27,122 nt of DNA from an uncultured bacterium (GCA_938003875.1 CALKWO010000336.1:1-27122); one strand, 5' to 3'; numbered from the stretch's first letter, positions 1-7,679 are shown. The notes: a model not told the origin generated them from the letters alone. Program-made: numbers and translations.

Positions 1-13
1 CTTTCGGCTTTGT

Positions 14-223
14 TCAATTATTGTGTTCATCTTTTTTCTCCTTTTCTAAAAGGGCAGTTCTGTCTTGGAGGTACTCTGTCCAAGAGGCGATAAAGCTCTG
101 TAAATCATCTAAATCTATATCCTCATTGCATTCTGTACAGAAGGGTTGGTCTGGTATACTTGAAGGGAGGGCGACTGTTTCTGAATCGCAGGATGGGCAT
201 CTAAGAAAGTATCGTTTTAGCAT
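14..223 (-). CDS. Small zinc-ribbon protein, function unknown
   Basis: A 69-aa protein with two Cys-x2-Cys pairs near its N-terminus (CPSC at about 9-12 and CTEC at about 29-32). This is the layout of a treble-clef or zinc-ribbon fold that would bind one zinc ion. The rest is acidic and helical and ends in a lysine/glutamate-rich tail. The start is supported by a strong AAAGGAG Shine-Dalgarno site 8 nt upstream. The gene lies downstream of the primase gene on the same strand, with the GC(G/T)ACA site cluster between them. The family is not recognised. Small zinc ribbons of this size are common in phages and plasmids as DNA-binding or transcription-associated accessory proteins, but no specific role can be claimed. 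Confidence 0.7.
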   Translation of the reverse strand: MLKRYFLRCPSCDSETVALPSSIPDQPFCTECNEDIDLDDLQSFIASWTEYLQDRTALLEKEKKDEHNN

Positions 224-309
224 ATATGTACTCCTTTAGTTAAATAATCCACGGACTATTTTGGTATAACAGGAAAAGGAGTAAAATTTAGGGGAGATGT
301 AAGAGAGGT

Positions 310-495
310 GCTACAGAAGAAACAGACGCTACAAAACTTTAAAATCCAAGTATTCATTGGGTTTCTGATGTCGCTCCTATGTCGCCTTGTCGCATGTACT
401 AAAAGAGCAGCGACATGGAGCTACAAAGATGCGACATAGGAAATCCTTTATTTATAAGGTTTTCATTCATTTGTCGCTACTGCTTCTTCTGTAGC
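310..495. repeat. Symmetric cluster A of ten GC(G/T)ACA sites (candidate origin or centromere)
   Basis: Ten exact matches to GCGACA or GCTACA, counting both strands, start at 310, 328, 369, 380, 388, 410, 420, 431, 472 and 490. The intervals are 18, 41, 11, 8, 22, 10, 11, 41 and 18, so the arrangement mirrors around about 402. The outer arms also match as an inverted repeat beginning GCTACAGAAGAA. Between the last inner site and the right outer pair is an A/T-rich core, CCTTTATTTATAAGG. A second cluster with nearly the same spacing lies at 17636-17800. Repeated initiator sites plus an A/T-rich core fit a replication origin or a partition site. The function is inferred. The stretch 240-517 carries no gene apart from this element and the leader of the zinc-ribbon gene. 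Confidence 0.85.
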
Positions 496-517
496 AGGTG
501 ATTCTTATAGCGGGAAT

Positions 518-3436
518 TTAGTCATCTTCTTTCTCGGAGGGAATATCATAAGTCCATACCTTTAGGTTTCTTCCAGTCAACTCTCTTGAATCATTAGGTC
601 GCATCCCAAGATTTCTTAACGCTTTGGCAAGAGTTTTTGCATCTACCATAGATATAGATGAGGAATTGCAAAACCTTTGTACTAGGGGAAGAGCTGTACG
701 TAAACTAAAATGAATTTTTTTCCCAGAACTATCTAATTTAGCAATGTTTTCTGGTATTTCTTTTTTTTCAATCATCGCTTCTAAAATAGTCATAAATACT
801 TGCCCCACATTAGCATCTTTCGTTGAAGCTTCCTGTTTGGAAATGTCTTGTTTTAGCTGGTCAAGGAGTATTCCAAATTTGCTAAAAATATCAGACGAAC
901 ATGACCTGTAGAACGCATTGGCACATACCTGTAAGATGCTATGGTTTTCAACGATTCTCTCGTCCCCTTGCAAAGCCTTTAGGTTCGTATTTGTTTCTGT
1001 TTTTATTGCCCTTAGGAGATCGCCTGGGTTTATCTTTTGTAAGCAATGGGCTACAAAATGTGAAATATTTTCTTTCAAAGATTTAACTTCTTCTAGCTTT
1101 GTCTTATCTCTCAAGGCGTTATCCAGATTAATTTCTACGATTCTGGATAGAACTGCCTCGGCTTCAAAGCCTACGATGTTCTGAGTAGAAATAATTATGA
1201 AGGTGGCATTTATTTCGCTTTTCATGCCATCTAGGCTGTTGTCGCTTTTAGCTCTCTGATAGCCTTCTCGATCATACATAGCGCAAAGTAAAGCATTAGA
1301 GTTTGCTTTCCCTGCTTGATACTCGTTCAACCTGATGGGCATTCCCTTATATTTAGCTCCTGCTCTCTGGATACTTTTAGTGGTGCTGTTGAAATTAAAC
1401 GGTTTCAGCTCCTTGCAAGCACCAAACATGGCAGCTATAATTTCCGCTAGGGTAGACTTGCCTGTGCCTTTGCTGCCATTGATAAAGAGTAAGGGAAAAA
1501 ATCCATAATAGGAACTTATTTCTTCGACAAAAAGGCTGCCCACTGCGAATCCGAAAATTTTCCAAAGGTCTTTGCCATAAATTGCATACAATTTTTCGAT
1601 TAAAACCTCAAGGTTCAACTCTCCTGAATACTCTAATCGTCCATTGGGGGCTAAAATATTACATTTTTCCTTCTTTAGTATCTCTGTATTTGTTGCCAAA
1701 GCGTTATTAAAAAGAAACTTATCTGGCTCTACACGTCCCAAATATTGCGTCTTCTTAGTTTCTTTAATATTGCTCTTTTTATGGACATGCTCCAGAAAGG
1801 AGTTGTGGTCAAAGGTATTTGCGTTGCTAAGAAAGAGTCCCTTTTCTGAGATTTTCTTTTTAAAATCATTAAGAATATTCAAAGAGCCACCATCCATGAT
1901 GATGTCTTCTCCTATCAGTTCACTGTCTAGCCTGATACGCCAAAAGACATTTTTATCATCATCTACGATCTTTTCTTGAATTCTCATAATAAAATTGTAG
2001 ATTTCCCTGCTTTCGGTTTTTTCCAGCTTGAACGTTTTATGGTTGAACTCCATAATTTGCTTAGAAGCATTGACACTTTGAGGATCAATAAGGACTTTCT
2101 CCAATGCAAGAAAATCATCTAATGTATGCTTGAGACGATAGTCGCAGTAGTCTTTCCCCTCTTCTTTTTTCAATGGAAGTTTTATGATATAGACCTGCTT
2201 ATCTGGAAATTTGGCCTTTAGAACTAAAGCTAAACCACTAGCAGAAGCCATTCCTGCTTTGTCCATGTCATAACAAATACAGATTTCTTTGAAGGGAACA
2301 AAGACACTCCAGCCTATATCATATTTGGGCTTATGGGAGCATCCGAATAAACTAGATGTGCAATTTAGTCCGTCCTGCAAGCCCTTGAGCCAATCCCATT
2401 CGCCTTCAAAGACGTAAAGAATATTCTCGACTTCTGCCTCTTGTGTGCTTTCATAGAGAACTGGATAGAACTCTCCCATCTCAGCAGTAAAGTCTTTTGG
2501 AAGTCTATATCCAAGTTTGTTATTCTTCTTGTCTTTTTTCAAAGTTTTAAACCTATAAATAGACGCATCTTTATTTGAAACAATGCCAGCGTGTTGCAGA
2601 AGCCCCAGGTCTAAGCCATGCTTCTCAAAGGAATTAAGGATTTCCTGATCTGTAATCGGAGATGGAATATCTGAAATGCCTAATACTGTTTTCAGATTAC
2701 TTTTCCAACCACATGAAGTCCTATGGTTGCATGTTATGACAGAAAAATACCCTCTATTGGGATAAACAAAAGCATCATCTTTCTTGCATTCTGGACAAGT
2801 GCATAAAATGTATTCCCCTTTTGAAACTGGGTTAAATCCTTTTTCTGTAAGCTGCTCCTGAATCCTTCCCATTGCTTGCTCTTTATCCTGAATTGTCACT
2901 GGCAGAGATTTTTTTTCATTTTCAAAATACTCTTGATAGAACTCTTCCAGTACTGGCTGATTTTCTGTAATATCCCTGAATTTGTCTTCTACAAGATCGC
3001 CTGTCATGACAAAAAATCTCCCTTGTGTGTAGATTTCAACAGGCTCTTTGCGTCGTTTCTCCCCTGGAATTTTGCCTAAAGTCAGAATATGGATTCCAGT
3101 GCCACTTTGGCTAAACTCAGCATAGCTAGCAAATTTTTCGACCCATTCTCGGAACTCAGGCTGGATGACTCCATTCTGTACAATATGGTCGAAATCTATT
3201 CCGACTATATCGTTATTAAACATAAAACCTAGGCCACTATAGCTTCCATTATCGTTCTCTAGGATTTTGCTAACATCGTCGTAGCTTGCCCAGGTACTAG
3301 AATCGTTGCTCTTAGCCCCATAACCGTTAATCTGGTAAGGCACTTTGGTTTTCTTATTATTTTCTCTCTCTTCCAGTTTCCAAAGAACCCACTGTTTTTT
3401 TTCTTTGAGCAAAGTAGGGATATTGTTTTTTTTCAT
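518..3436 (-). CDS. Primase-helicase replication protein (PrimPol-like, zinc ribbon, TOPRIM, P-loop ATPase)
   Basis: A protein of 972 aa that probably lays down primers and unwinds DNA for replication of this element. Residues 1-170 resemble the archaeo-eukaryotic primase/PrimPol N-terminal domain of phage and plasmid replication proteins, with the acidic metal motif DFDH at 81-84. A cysteine cluster follows (C212, C214, C217, C236, C242, with H238), probably a zinc ribbon. A TOPRIM-like segment has E344 in FEGEWD and D390/D392 in CYDMDKAG. A Walker A motif, GSKGTGKS, lies at about 654-661, followed by a helicase-like ATPase domain. ATG at 3436 is preferred over one 30 bases upstream because AAAGGA sits 8 nt before it. 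The gene follows two small genes on the same strand, separated by two hairpins. Having both a DFDH primase motif and a TOPRIM-like segment in one chain is uncommon. Confidence 0.85.
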   Translation of the reverse strand: MKKNNIPTLLKEKKQWVLWKLEERENNKKTKVPYQINGYGAKSNDSSTWASYDDVSKILENDNGSYSGLGFMFNNDIVGIDFDHIVQNGVIQPEFREWVEKFASYAEFSQSGTGIHILTLGKIPGEKRRKEPVEIYTQGRFFVMTGDLVEDKFRDITENQPVLEEFYQEYFENEKKSLPVTIQDKEQAMGRIQEQLTEKGFNPVSKGEYILCTCPECKKDDAFVYPNRGYFSVITCNHRTSCGWKSNLKTVLGISDIPSPITDQEILNSFEKHGLDLGLLQHAGIVSNKDASIYRFKTLKKDKKNNKLGYRLPKDFTAEMGEFYPVLYESTQEAEVENILYVFEGEWDWLKGLQDGLNCTSSLFGCSHKPKYDIGWSVFVPFKEICICYDMDKAGMASASGLALVLKAKFPDKQVYIIKLPLKKEEGKDYCDYRLKHTLDDFLALEKVLIDPQSVNASKQIMEFNHKTFKLEKTESREIYNFIMRIQEKIVDDDKNVFWRIRLDSELIGEDIIMDGGSLNILNDFKKKISEKGLFLSNANTFDHNSFLEHVHKKSNIKETKKTQYLGRVEPDKFLFNNALATNTEILKKEKCNILAPNGRLEYSGELNLEVLIEKLYAIYGKDLWKIFGFAVGSLFVEEISSYYGFFPLLFINGSKGTGKSTLAEIIAAMFGACKELKPFNFNSTTKSIQRAGAKYKGMPIRLNEYQAGKANSNALLCAMYDREGYQRAKSDNSLDGMKSEINATFIIISTQNIVGFEAEAVLSRIVEINLDNALRDKTKLEEVKSLKENISHFVAHCLQKINPGDLLRAIKTETNTNLKALQGDERIVENHSILQVCANAFYRSCSSDIFSKFGILLDQLKQDISKQEASTKDANVGQVFMTILEAMIEKKEIPENIAKLDSSGKKIHFSLRTALPLVQRFCNSSSISMVDAKTLAKALRNLGMRPNDSRELTGRNLKVWTYDIPSEKEDD

Positions 3437-3455
3437 TGTTTTATCCTTTAAAATA

Positions 3456-3497
3456 AAACCAATCAAGTATTTCTCTTGAAAAATACTTAATTGGTTT
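3456..3497 (-). terminator. 17-bp hairpin with T-rich tail upstream of the primase gene (attenuator or terminator)
   Basis: Arms 3456-3472 and 3481-3497 pair along 17 positions with an 8-nt loop. The only DNA mismatch becomes a G-U pair in the minus-strand transcript, so the stem is fully paired as RNA in that direction. It is followed by a T-rich tract (TTTATTTT) and then directly by the primase ribosome binding site. This suits partial termination between the upstream small genes and the primase. Confidence 0.65.
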
Positions 3498-3517
3498 GCT
3501 ATAATAAATTTACATCT

Positions 3518-3535
3518 AAGCTAAAGACTTAGCTT
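3518..3535 (-). promoter_or_regulatory. Short perfect hairpin after the 89-aa gene
   Basis: AAGCTAA and TTAGCTT form a perfect 7-bp stem around a 4-nt loop, 8 bases beyond the stop codon of the 89-aa gene. With the larger hairpin 20 bases further on, it makes a double stem-loop in the intercistronic gap. This could protect the mRNA 3' end or aid termination. Confidence 0.45.
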
Positions 3536-3542
3536 TAAATTT

Positions 3543-3812
3543 TCACACCAAATTATCTAAACTAGCAGATAGAAGATCCTTTGTAATCCTTACTTTGTAC
3601 CCATTGTAATCTTTCCCTGATATGAAGATATTTCTCTGATTATCTTTATCGGTAGAGACAGTAAGGGTTTCTATGTTAAGATCATTTATTATATTAATAA
3701 GATTTTCTACCTTATTAAATTTTTTTAGCGGAATATTGACAAGACCGATTTTTAAAGAATCTTTGAGATCAATATCCGTGATGTTCATTTCCAGTTTTTT
3801 TTTATCTGTCAT
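3543..3812 (-). CDS. Hypothetical protein of 89 aa
   Basis: The protein is not recognised. It is an 89-aa mixed alpha/beta protein without cysteines, a signal peptide or membrane segments. The N-terminus is lysine-rich, and alternating hydrophobic stretches suggest a small globular domain. The start at 3812 is supported by a GGGAG site about 7 nt upstream that lies inside the end of the excisionase-like gene. The two genes overlap by 11 bp, so they are probably translationally coupled. Position between an excisionase-like regulator and the primase suggests an accessory role in replication or its control, but nothing in the sequence shows this directly. Confidence 0.65.
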   Translation of the reverse strand: MTDKKKLEMNITDIDLKDSLKIGLVNIPLKKFNKVENLINIINDLNIETLTVSTDKDNQRNIFISGKDYNGYKVRITKDLLSASLDNLV

Positions 3813-3993
3813 GTTTCACTCCCTTCATTGTTTTTTCTAAAATAGACAATTCTTCTTCAGAGAATAGCCTCTTTCCTGCAACACGCAGTTGTGGCTCTGG
3901 GATTTTTCCTGCTTCTAGCCACTGTAGAAGCAAATATCTAGGGACATTCAATTCTTTGGCTACATCGCCAGATGAGTAAAAATTTTTCTTCAT
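3802..3993 (-). CDS. Excisionase/MerR-like helix-turn-helix protein
   Basis: A 63-aa protein made almost entirely of one winged helix-turn-helix of the excisionase/MerR N-terminal type. The first helix holds SSGDVAKELNVP and the recognition part is YLLLQWLEAGKIP, followed by a wing ending in GKRLFSEEEL. Such proteins bind DNA as directionality factors for recombinases or as local repressors. The start has a strong AGGGGAG site about 6 nt upstream. It is the first gene of the minus-strand operon that leads into the primase, and it faces the divergent cysteine-rich gene. Small palindromes in the shared upstream region (4037-4079) are plausible operators for it. It may therefore regulate the primase operon, the divergent gene, or both. 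No integrase gene lies beside it. Confidence 0.75.
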   Translation of the reverse strand: MKKNFYSSGDVAKELNVPRYLLLQWLEAGKIPEPQLRVAGKRLFSEEELSILEKTMKGVKHDR

Positions 3994-4036
3994 AAAAAGC
4001 TCCCCTAAATGGTATAATGATTATGATCAACACATG

Positions 4037-4079
4037 AGATATTCTATCTGTTCTCAAAAGATTTGCATATCTCTGCAAA
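4037..4079. promoter_or_regulatory. Paired small palindromes in the divergent intergenic region
   Basis: Two perfect short inverted repeats lie between the divergent genes: AGATA-TTC-TATCT at 4037-4049 and TTTGCA-6 nt-TGCAAA at 4062-4079. Their position and size suit operator sites, perhaps for the excisionase-like protein encoded next to them. Binding is inferred only from position. Confidence 0.4.
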
Positions 4080-4179
4080 AAAGACCATAATCATATAAAA
4101 TATTTTAGGGTATAGACTTATGCTCGATAAAAAAGACCATAATCTATAAAATATTTTAGGGTATAGACTTATGCTCGAT
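4077..4179 (+). repeat. Tandem duplication of a promoter/leader segment that includes the start codon
   Basis: Copy 1 (4077-4128, 52 bp) and copy 2 (4129-4179, 51 bp) differ by one deleted base. Each carries an A/T-rich TATAAAATATTTT segment, an AGGG ribosome binding site and an ATG followed by the codons for Leu-Asp. Copy 2 supplies the real start of the cysteine-rich gene at 4171. The duplicate ATG at 4120 opens a 10-codon reading frame that ends at a TAA inside copy 2. Confidence 0.85.
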
Positions 4180-5589
4180 AAAAAAACACTTGAAAAAAAA
4201 TTAAAAAAGGCTACGAAAAAGGGCTTGCTGGATATGTGGGATTCTAAAAGGAAAGAAGAGCTTATCAAGGAATTCTGTTTAGTACCTGCACCAGAACAGA
4301 TAAAAAGTATGATAGCCCCTTTTCCATTTAGAATAGACCCTAGAAAAAGAATCAAAACAGTTGAAGAATGGAAAGGCTATCCAGAGCAAAAATATCTACC
4401 TGTGAAAAAATATGAAGAGGAATGGTTTTGGTTCACCCAAGATTTAGAACCCAAAAATTTAAACTATTACAAAAATAATGAAATGCTAATAGAGATAGAC
4501 TCAGAAAGGTTTTCCCTGTTAGATTTCGTAAAGTTCTCCCCTGTATTTTTCATGCTGACAGAGGATATTCAAGTCTATTATAACGTAAAAAGAATAGATT
4601 CAGATACTTACATGCTAGATACTTTGTGTCCTCATGAAGGGAAATGCAACAAGGGTGGGAAGTGTCCTGGGAACAAAGAATGTACAGAGAGAAGAAGACC
4701 CTCGCCTATCTATGAACCTTTTCTAGTGCATCCTCATAATGTATATCCTACGCTTAAAGACTATGAAGATATTTGGAAAAGTGTTCCTAAACAAGAGCTA
4801 CAAAAAGAAGTATCCCAAGATGGTAAGAATTATATAGAAGAAACCGACTATATAGTAAAACAAGAGGACTTCAAGCAGGAAACTAAAGACCACTATGGAA
4901 AAAAACAAAAGGAGTGGGTTTTTACAATGGCGGTTGATGATGTAGTATGTGTCACATGCAAGCCATCCAAAGAATTGGGATACTATGACAATATCTTTAC
5001 TCTACCCCCGTTGCTGTCTTATTCAGAAGCAAAAAAATTAGATACTAGAAATGTTCATTTCTATAGCTTGACAAGCCAAACAATTCAGAAAGATGTTCAA
5101 GGGGGATACAAGAAAGGGAAAATTTTAGACAAGACTGCTAAGAATAAATATCTGATACCATTTACCTCTGAATGCTCTGTACAGACTCTTTTAGAGCATT
5201 GGCCAATTATTCAGACATTCCAGGCAATCTATGTTGGTAGGGAAAAAGGAAGCACTGAATATATGAAGTCAAAAAAAGAAAATGATGATATAACTCTTTA
5301 TATAGAAAAACCTTTAGCGAGAAAGAAAGACCCTAAAAGAAAGGAAAGGATGGACAGGCAGCGTCTCCTTCTTTCAAGTCTATGCCCTTTTGCTAAAGAA
5401 ACCATAGAAAAAGCTATGTATGATGACTGTCAAGATTATTTGACAAGACTTCCTGATAAGGTTAAAAATAAAGGAGCTTGGAATATGGGTAATAAATATG
5501 AAGTGACCAAAATATGTCAACAAAAAGCTAGTTGTGATAAAGATTGCCCATTAAAAACTAAGGGACAAAAAATCTTTATAAAGGATTAA
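4171..5589 (+). CDS. Cysteine-rich protein of unknown function (regular C-x5-C array)
   Basis: A 472-aa protein that is not recognised. The N-terminal 35 residues are very lysine-rich. The clearest feature is a regular array of four cysteines at 153, 159, 165 and 171, each separated by five residues, with H155 inside it. A second cluster, C-x5-C-x3-C at about 449-459, lies close to the C-terminus. A further Cys-x2-Cys pair occurs in the middle (VVCVTCKPS). The array suggests metal binding, either zinc or an iron-sulphur cluster. Between the clusters the protein is rich in aromatic and charged residues, and no P-loop or nuclease motif was found. The start codon at 4171 is preceded by AGGG about 9 nt upstream, within the second copy of a 51-52-bp duplication. 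It is transcribed away from the primase operon and ends 112 bp before the TIR gene. Confidence 0.75.
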   Translation: MLDKKTLEKKLKKATKKGLLDMWDSKRKEELIKEFCLVPAPEQIKSMIAPFPFRIDPRKRIKTVEEWKGYPEQKYLPVKKYEEEWFWFTQDLEPKNLNYYKNNEMLIEIDSERFSLLDFVKFSPVFFMLTEDIQVYYNVKRIDSDTYMLDTLCPHEGKCNKGGKCPGNKECTERRRPSPIYEPFLVHPHNVYPTLKDYEDIWKSVPKQELQKEVSQDGKNYIEETDYIVKQEDFKQETKDHYGKKQKEWVFTMAVDDVVCVTCKPSKELGYYDNIFTLPPLLSYSEAKKLDTRNVHFYSLTSQTIQKDVQGGYKKGKILDKTAKNKYLIPFTSECSVQTLLEHWPIIQTFQAIYVGREKGSTEYMKSKKENDDITLYIEKPLARKKDPKRKERMDRQRLLLSSLCPFAKETIEKAMYDDCQDYLTRLPDKVKNKGAWNMGNKYEVTKICQQKASCDKDCPLKTKGQKIFIKD

Positions 5590-5615
5590 AGAGCTAAACA
5601 ATAATGAAAATAGCG

Positions 5616-5668
5616 GTAACACATACTAGGAAGCCAAAAGCCAAAAACTGGCTAGCTCCTTTTGTTAC
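5616..5668 (+). terminator. Imperfect stem-loop between the cysteine-rich gene and the TIR gene
   Basis: Nested pairings GTAACA/TGTTAC, AGGA/TCCT and GCCA/TGGC form an interrupted stem downstream of the cysteine-rich gene. It has a short T tract but not a classical uninterrupted terminator. It may separate the upstream gene from the TIR operon. Confidence 0.35.
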
Positions 5669-5701
5669 ACTATAAGAACACGATAAAGAGGAGCAACATA
5701 T

Positions 5702-6538
5702 ATGGTCAATATTTTCATAAGCTATTCTTGGACAGATAAAGATTTCGTAGAACAGTTAATCCAAAGCATTATTACCTTAAAAGATATTGAATTGTGGAGA
5801 GATGTACAAGAAATTCACGGTGGTGATATTTTACCAGACAGAATAAGCAAGGCATTGGATTGGTGTGATGTTTTAATTCTAATCTGGAGCAAATCCGCTA
5901 AAGAATCAAGATGGGTAAAGCTAGAATGGAATGCTGCTTTAAGTATGGACAAAAAGGTGATTCCATGTATCTTGGACAAGACAGAACTACCAGGAATTCT
6001 TAGAGGTTTGCTGTATATAGATTTTTCAAATGGACAGATATATAACGAAAAGTGTAAAGAGTTGCTGGAAGGTATTCAAAGCAAGGTAGCCACTAGATCA
6101 AAAGTACAAGACTCAAAGATAGAGGTAGCCTTTACATCCAGTGACAGGCGTTACAATGTAACAAAGGTAGGAATCATCCATGATACACAAACAGGGCTTG
6201 AATGGCTAGTAGGGCCAGATCGTAATATATCATGGTTTCAGGCAAAAAACTGGGTGGAAAACATAGATGCCTCACAATATGGGACTGGCTGGCGTATGCC
6301 GACTTTAGTAGAGTTGAAAAGCATTTATGAATCAAATAAAGGAACAAATTTAAAACACTTAGACCCTGTATTTAAAATTTCGAATATACGCTTATGGGTA
6401 TGGACTGGTGAAATAAAAGATTCTTTATCTGCCTATACTTTCTATTTTGGTGATAAGGGAGGGAATGACTGTAATGAGTGCCAAAAATCATACCATGACA
6501 GGGTTCTTGCTGTACGTGCTTATACAGTAGATAAATAG
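5702..6538 (+). CDS. TIR domain protein with C-terminal DUF1566 (Lcl_C) domain
   Basis: A 278-aa two-domain protein. Residues 1-110 form a TIR domain: the first strand VNIFISYSW, a GGDILPDRISKAL loop, and the S-x-W-x3-E segment with E75 as the likely catalytic glutamate. Bacterial TIR domains of this type often cleave NAD+ or make a cyclic-ADP-ribose signal. After a linker, residues 157-275 match DUF1566/Lcl_C, with TGLEWL, SWFQAKNWVEN, GWRMPTLVEL, WTGE and a final VLAVR strand. That domain is thought to have a C-type-lectin-like fold and may sense a ligand. AGAGGAG lies 8 nt before the start. It is the first gene of a compact operon with a small membrane protein and an Mrr-like nuclease. No signal peptide is seen, so it is probably cytoplasmic. 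Confidence 0.85.
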   Translation: MVNIFISYSWTDKDFVEQLIQSIITLKDIELWRDVQEIHGGDILPDRISKALDWCDVLILIWSKSAKESRWVKLEWNAALSMDKKVIPCILDKTELPGILRGLLYIDFSNGQIYNEKCKELLEGIQSKVATRSKVQDSKIEVAFTSSDRRYNVTKVGIIHDTQTGLEWLVGPDRNISWFQAKNWVENIDASQYGTGWRMPTLVELKSIYESNKGTNLKHLDPVFKISNIRLWVWTGEIKDSLSAYTFYFGDKGGNDCNECQKSYHDRVLAVRAYTVDK

Positions 6539-6544
6539 AATTCC

Positions 6545-6763
6545 ATGATATATATACTGTATTTCTCAACTACCATGTGTGTCCTCTGTGCGGGGGGATG
6601 GCTTGTCAAAAAACATAACCCCTACCTTGTCTTTTTACTTCTTGGGATTGTGCAATATGTTATATTTAAGATGCTTACTGATGTTGAGCAGAGCATAAAC
6701 ATCTTTGCTTCCTTTGGGCTGATAGCCCTGGCGATTCTTCTCTACGATAGGATTCAAGCTTAG
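6545..6763 (+). CDS. Small membrane protein, three predicted membrane segments
   Basis: A 72-aa, very hydrophobic protein with three likely membrane helices at about 2-21, 26-43 and 50-68. A short charged loop (KKHN) separates the first two, and the C-terminal end is DRIQA. It begins only 6 bp after the TIR gene stop and lacks a clear Shine-Dalgarno site, so translation probably depends on reinitiation after the TIR gene. An internal ATG at 6575 is an alternative start, but it has no better site. It ends 12 bp before the Mrr-like gene. The family is not recognised. Placement between a TIR protein and a nuclease suggests a membrane partner in a defence operon, but this is inferred from context alone. 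Confidence 0.65.
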   Translation: MIYILYFSTTMCVLCAGGWLVKKHNPYLVFLLLGIVQYVIFKMLTDVEQSINIFASFGLIALAILLYDRIQA

Positions 6764-6775
6764 GAGAAAAAAATA

Positions 6776-7663
6776 ATGACCGTTCCAGATTTTCAATCAC
6801 TGATGTTACCTATCTTGCAACTGGCAAGCGAAAGAAATAACGAACTTTCCACCAATGAGATCGTGGAAGGTCTAGCCAAAAGGCTAAATTTGACAGAGGA
6901 AGACGTAAAGGAGATTCTCCCTAGTGGTATACAGACTACTTTTTTCAATAGAGCCAGTTGGGCTTGTACCTACCTAAAGAAAGCCCTACTCTTAGAGGCC
7001 ACAAGGAGAGGACACTGTCAGATCACTATGCGTGGCAAGGAACTGGTGAAGACTAAGCCCAAGTTTATCAATACAGCGTTCCTAGACCAGTACCCCGAAT
7101 TTTCTGCATTTAGGTCATCCAAGAAGAAAGAGACACCAGTCGAAACTCCATCAGAGGCACTGGAGGCTGCTTATGACAACCTGCGTAACGAACTAGCAGC
7201 AGAACTTCTGGGCAAGCTCAAAAAAATAGCCCCATCGTTCTTTGAGAGAATCGTAGTGGAGCTTCTGGTCAAGATGGGCTATGGTGGCTCACGTGCGGAT
7301 GCTGGTAAGGCTATAGGAAAGAGCGGAGATGGTGGCATAGACGGAATCATCAAAGAGGACAAACTTGGCCTCGATGTAGTATATATCCAGGCCAAACGTT
7401 GGGACAAAACATCAATAGGCAGTCCCGATGTGATGCAGTTCGCTGGTGCGCTACAAGCACAGAAGGCCAACAAGGGCATCTTCATCACGACATCTAAGTT
7501 CACTGAGGATGCCAAGAGCTATGTTTCCCAGATTGGAAGCAAAATAGTGCTTATAGATGGGGAGCTACTGACAGACCTTATGATAGAACATAATGTTGGG
7601 GTGTCTGTAGTCGCTCTATATCCAGTGAAGAAAATTGATAGTGACTACTTTGAGGAGGGGTGA
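6776..7663 (+). CDS. mrr: Mrr-family restriction endonuclease
   Basis: A 295-aa protein, close to the size of the E. coli enzyme. Residues 1-100 form the Mrr N-terminal winged-helix DNA-binding domain (MTVPDFQSLMLPILQLA). After a linker of about 40 residues, the catalytic PD-(D/E)XK domain has E157 in FFERIVVELL, D189 in GDGGIDG and the Q-A-K motif at 205-207. A final ITTSKFTEDA segment is also typical. Mrr enzymes cleave methylated or otherwise modified foreign DNA. The start has a good AGGAG site. It is the third gene of the TIR operon and is followed at once by a terminator whose loop contains its stop codon. Its G+C content is visibly higher than that of the TIR gene. Whether it acts alone or as the effector of the TIR system is not known. 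Confidence 0.88.
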   Translation: MTVPDFQSLMLPILQLASERNNELSTNEIVEGLAKRLNLTEEDVKEILPSGIQTTFFNRASWACTYLKKALLLEATRRGHCQITMRGKELVKTKPKFINTAFLDQYPEFSAFRSSKKKETPVETPSEALEAAYDNLRNELAAELLGKLKKIAPSFFERIVVELLVKMGYGGSRADAGKAIGKSGDGGIDGIIKEDKLGLDVVYIQAKRWDKTSIGSPDVMQFAGALQAQKANKGIFITTSKFTEDAKSYVSQIGSKIVLIDGELLTDLMIEHNVGVSVVALYPVKKIDSDYFEEG

Positions 7664-7679
7664 CCCCTCTAATTTTTTT
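7655..7679 (+). terminator. Intrinsic terminator overlapping the mrr stop codon
   Basis: GAGGGG (7655-7660) and CCCCTC (7664-7669) form a 6-bp G/C stem with a 3-nt loop made of the TGA stop codon of the Mrr-like gene. Seven T residues follow at 7673-7679. This closes the TIR/membrane/Mrr operon. Confidence 0.8.

Noticed and set aside
5604..5675. A 23-codon frame beginning MKIAVTHTRKPKAK between the cysteine-rich gene and the TIR gene
   Set aside because: It has no Shine-Dalgarno site and lies over the imperfect stem-loop. Chance is the simpler explanation.
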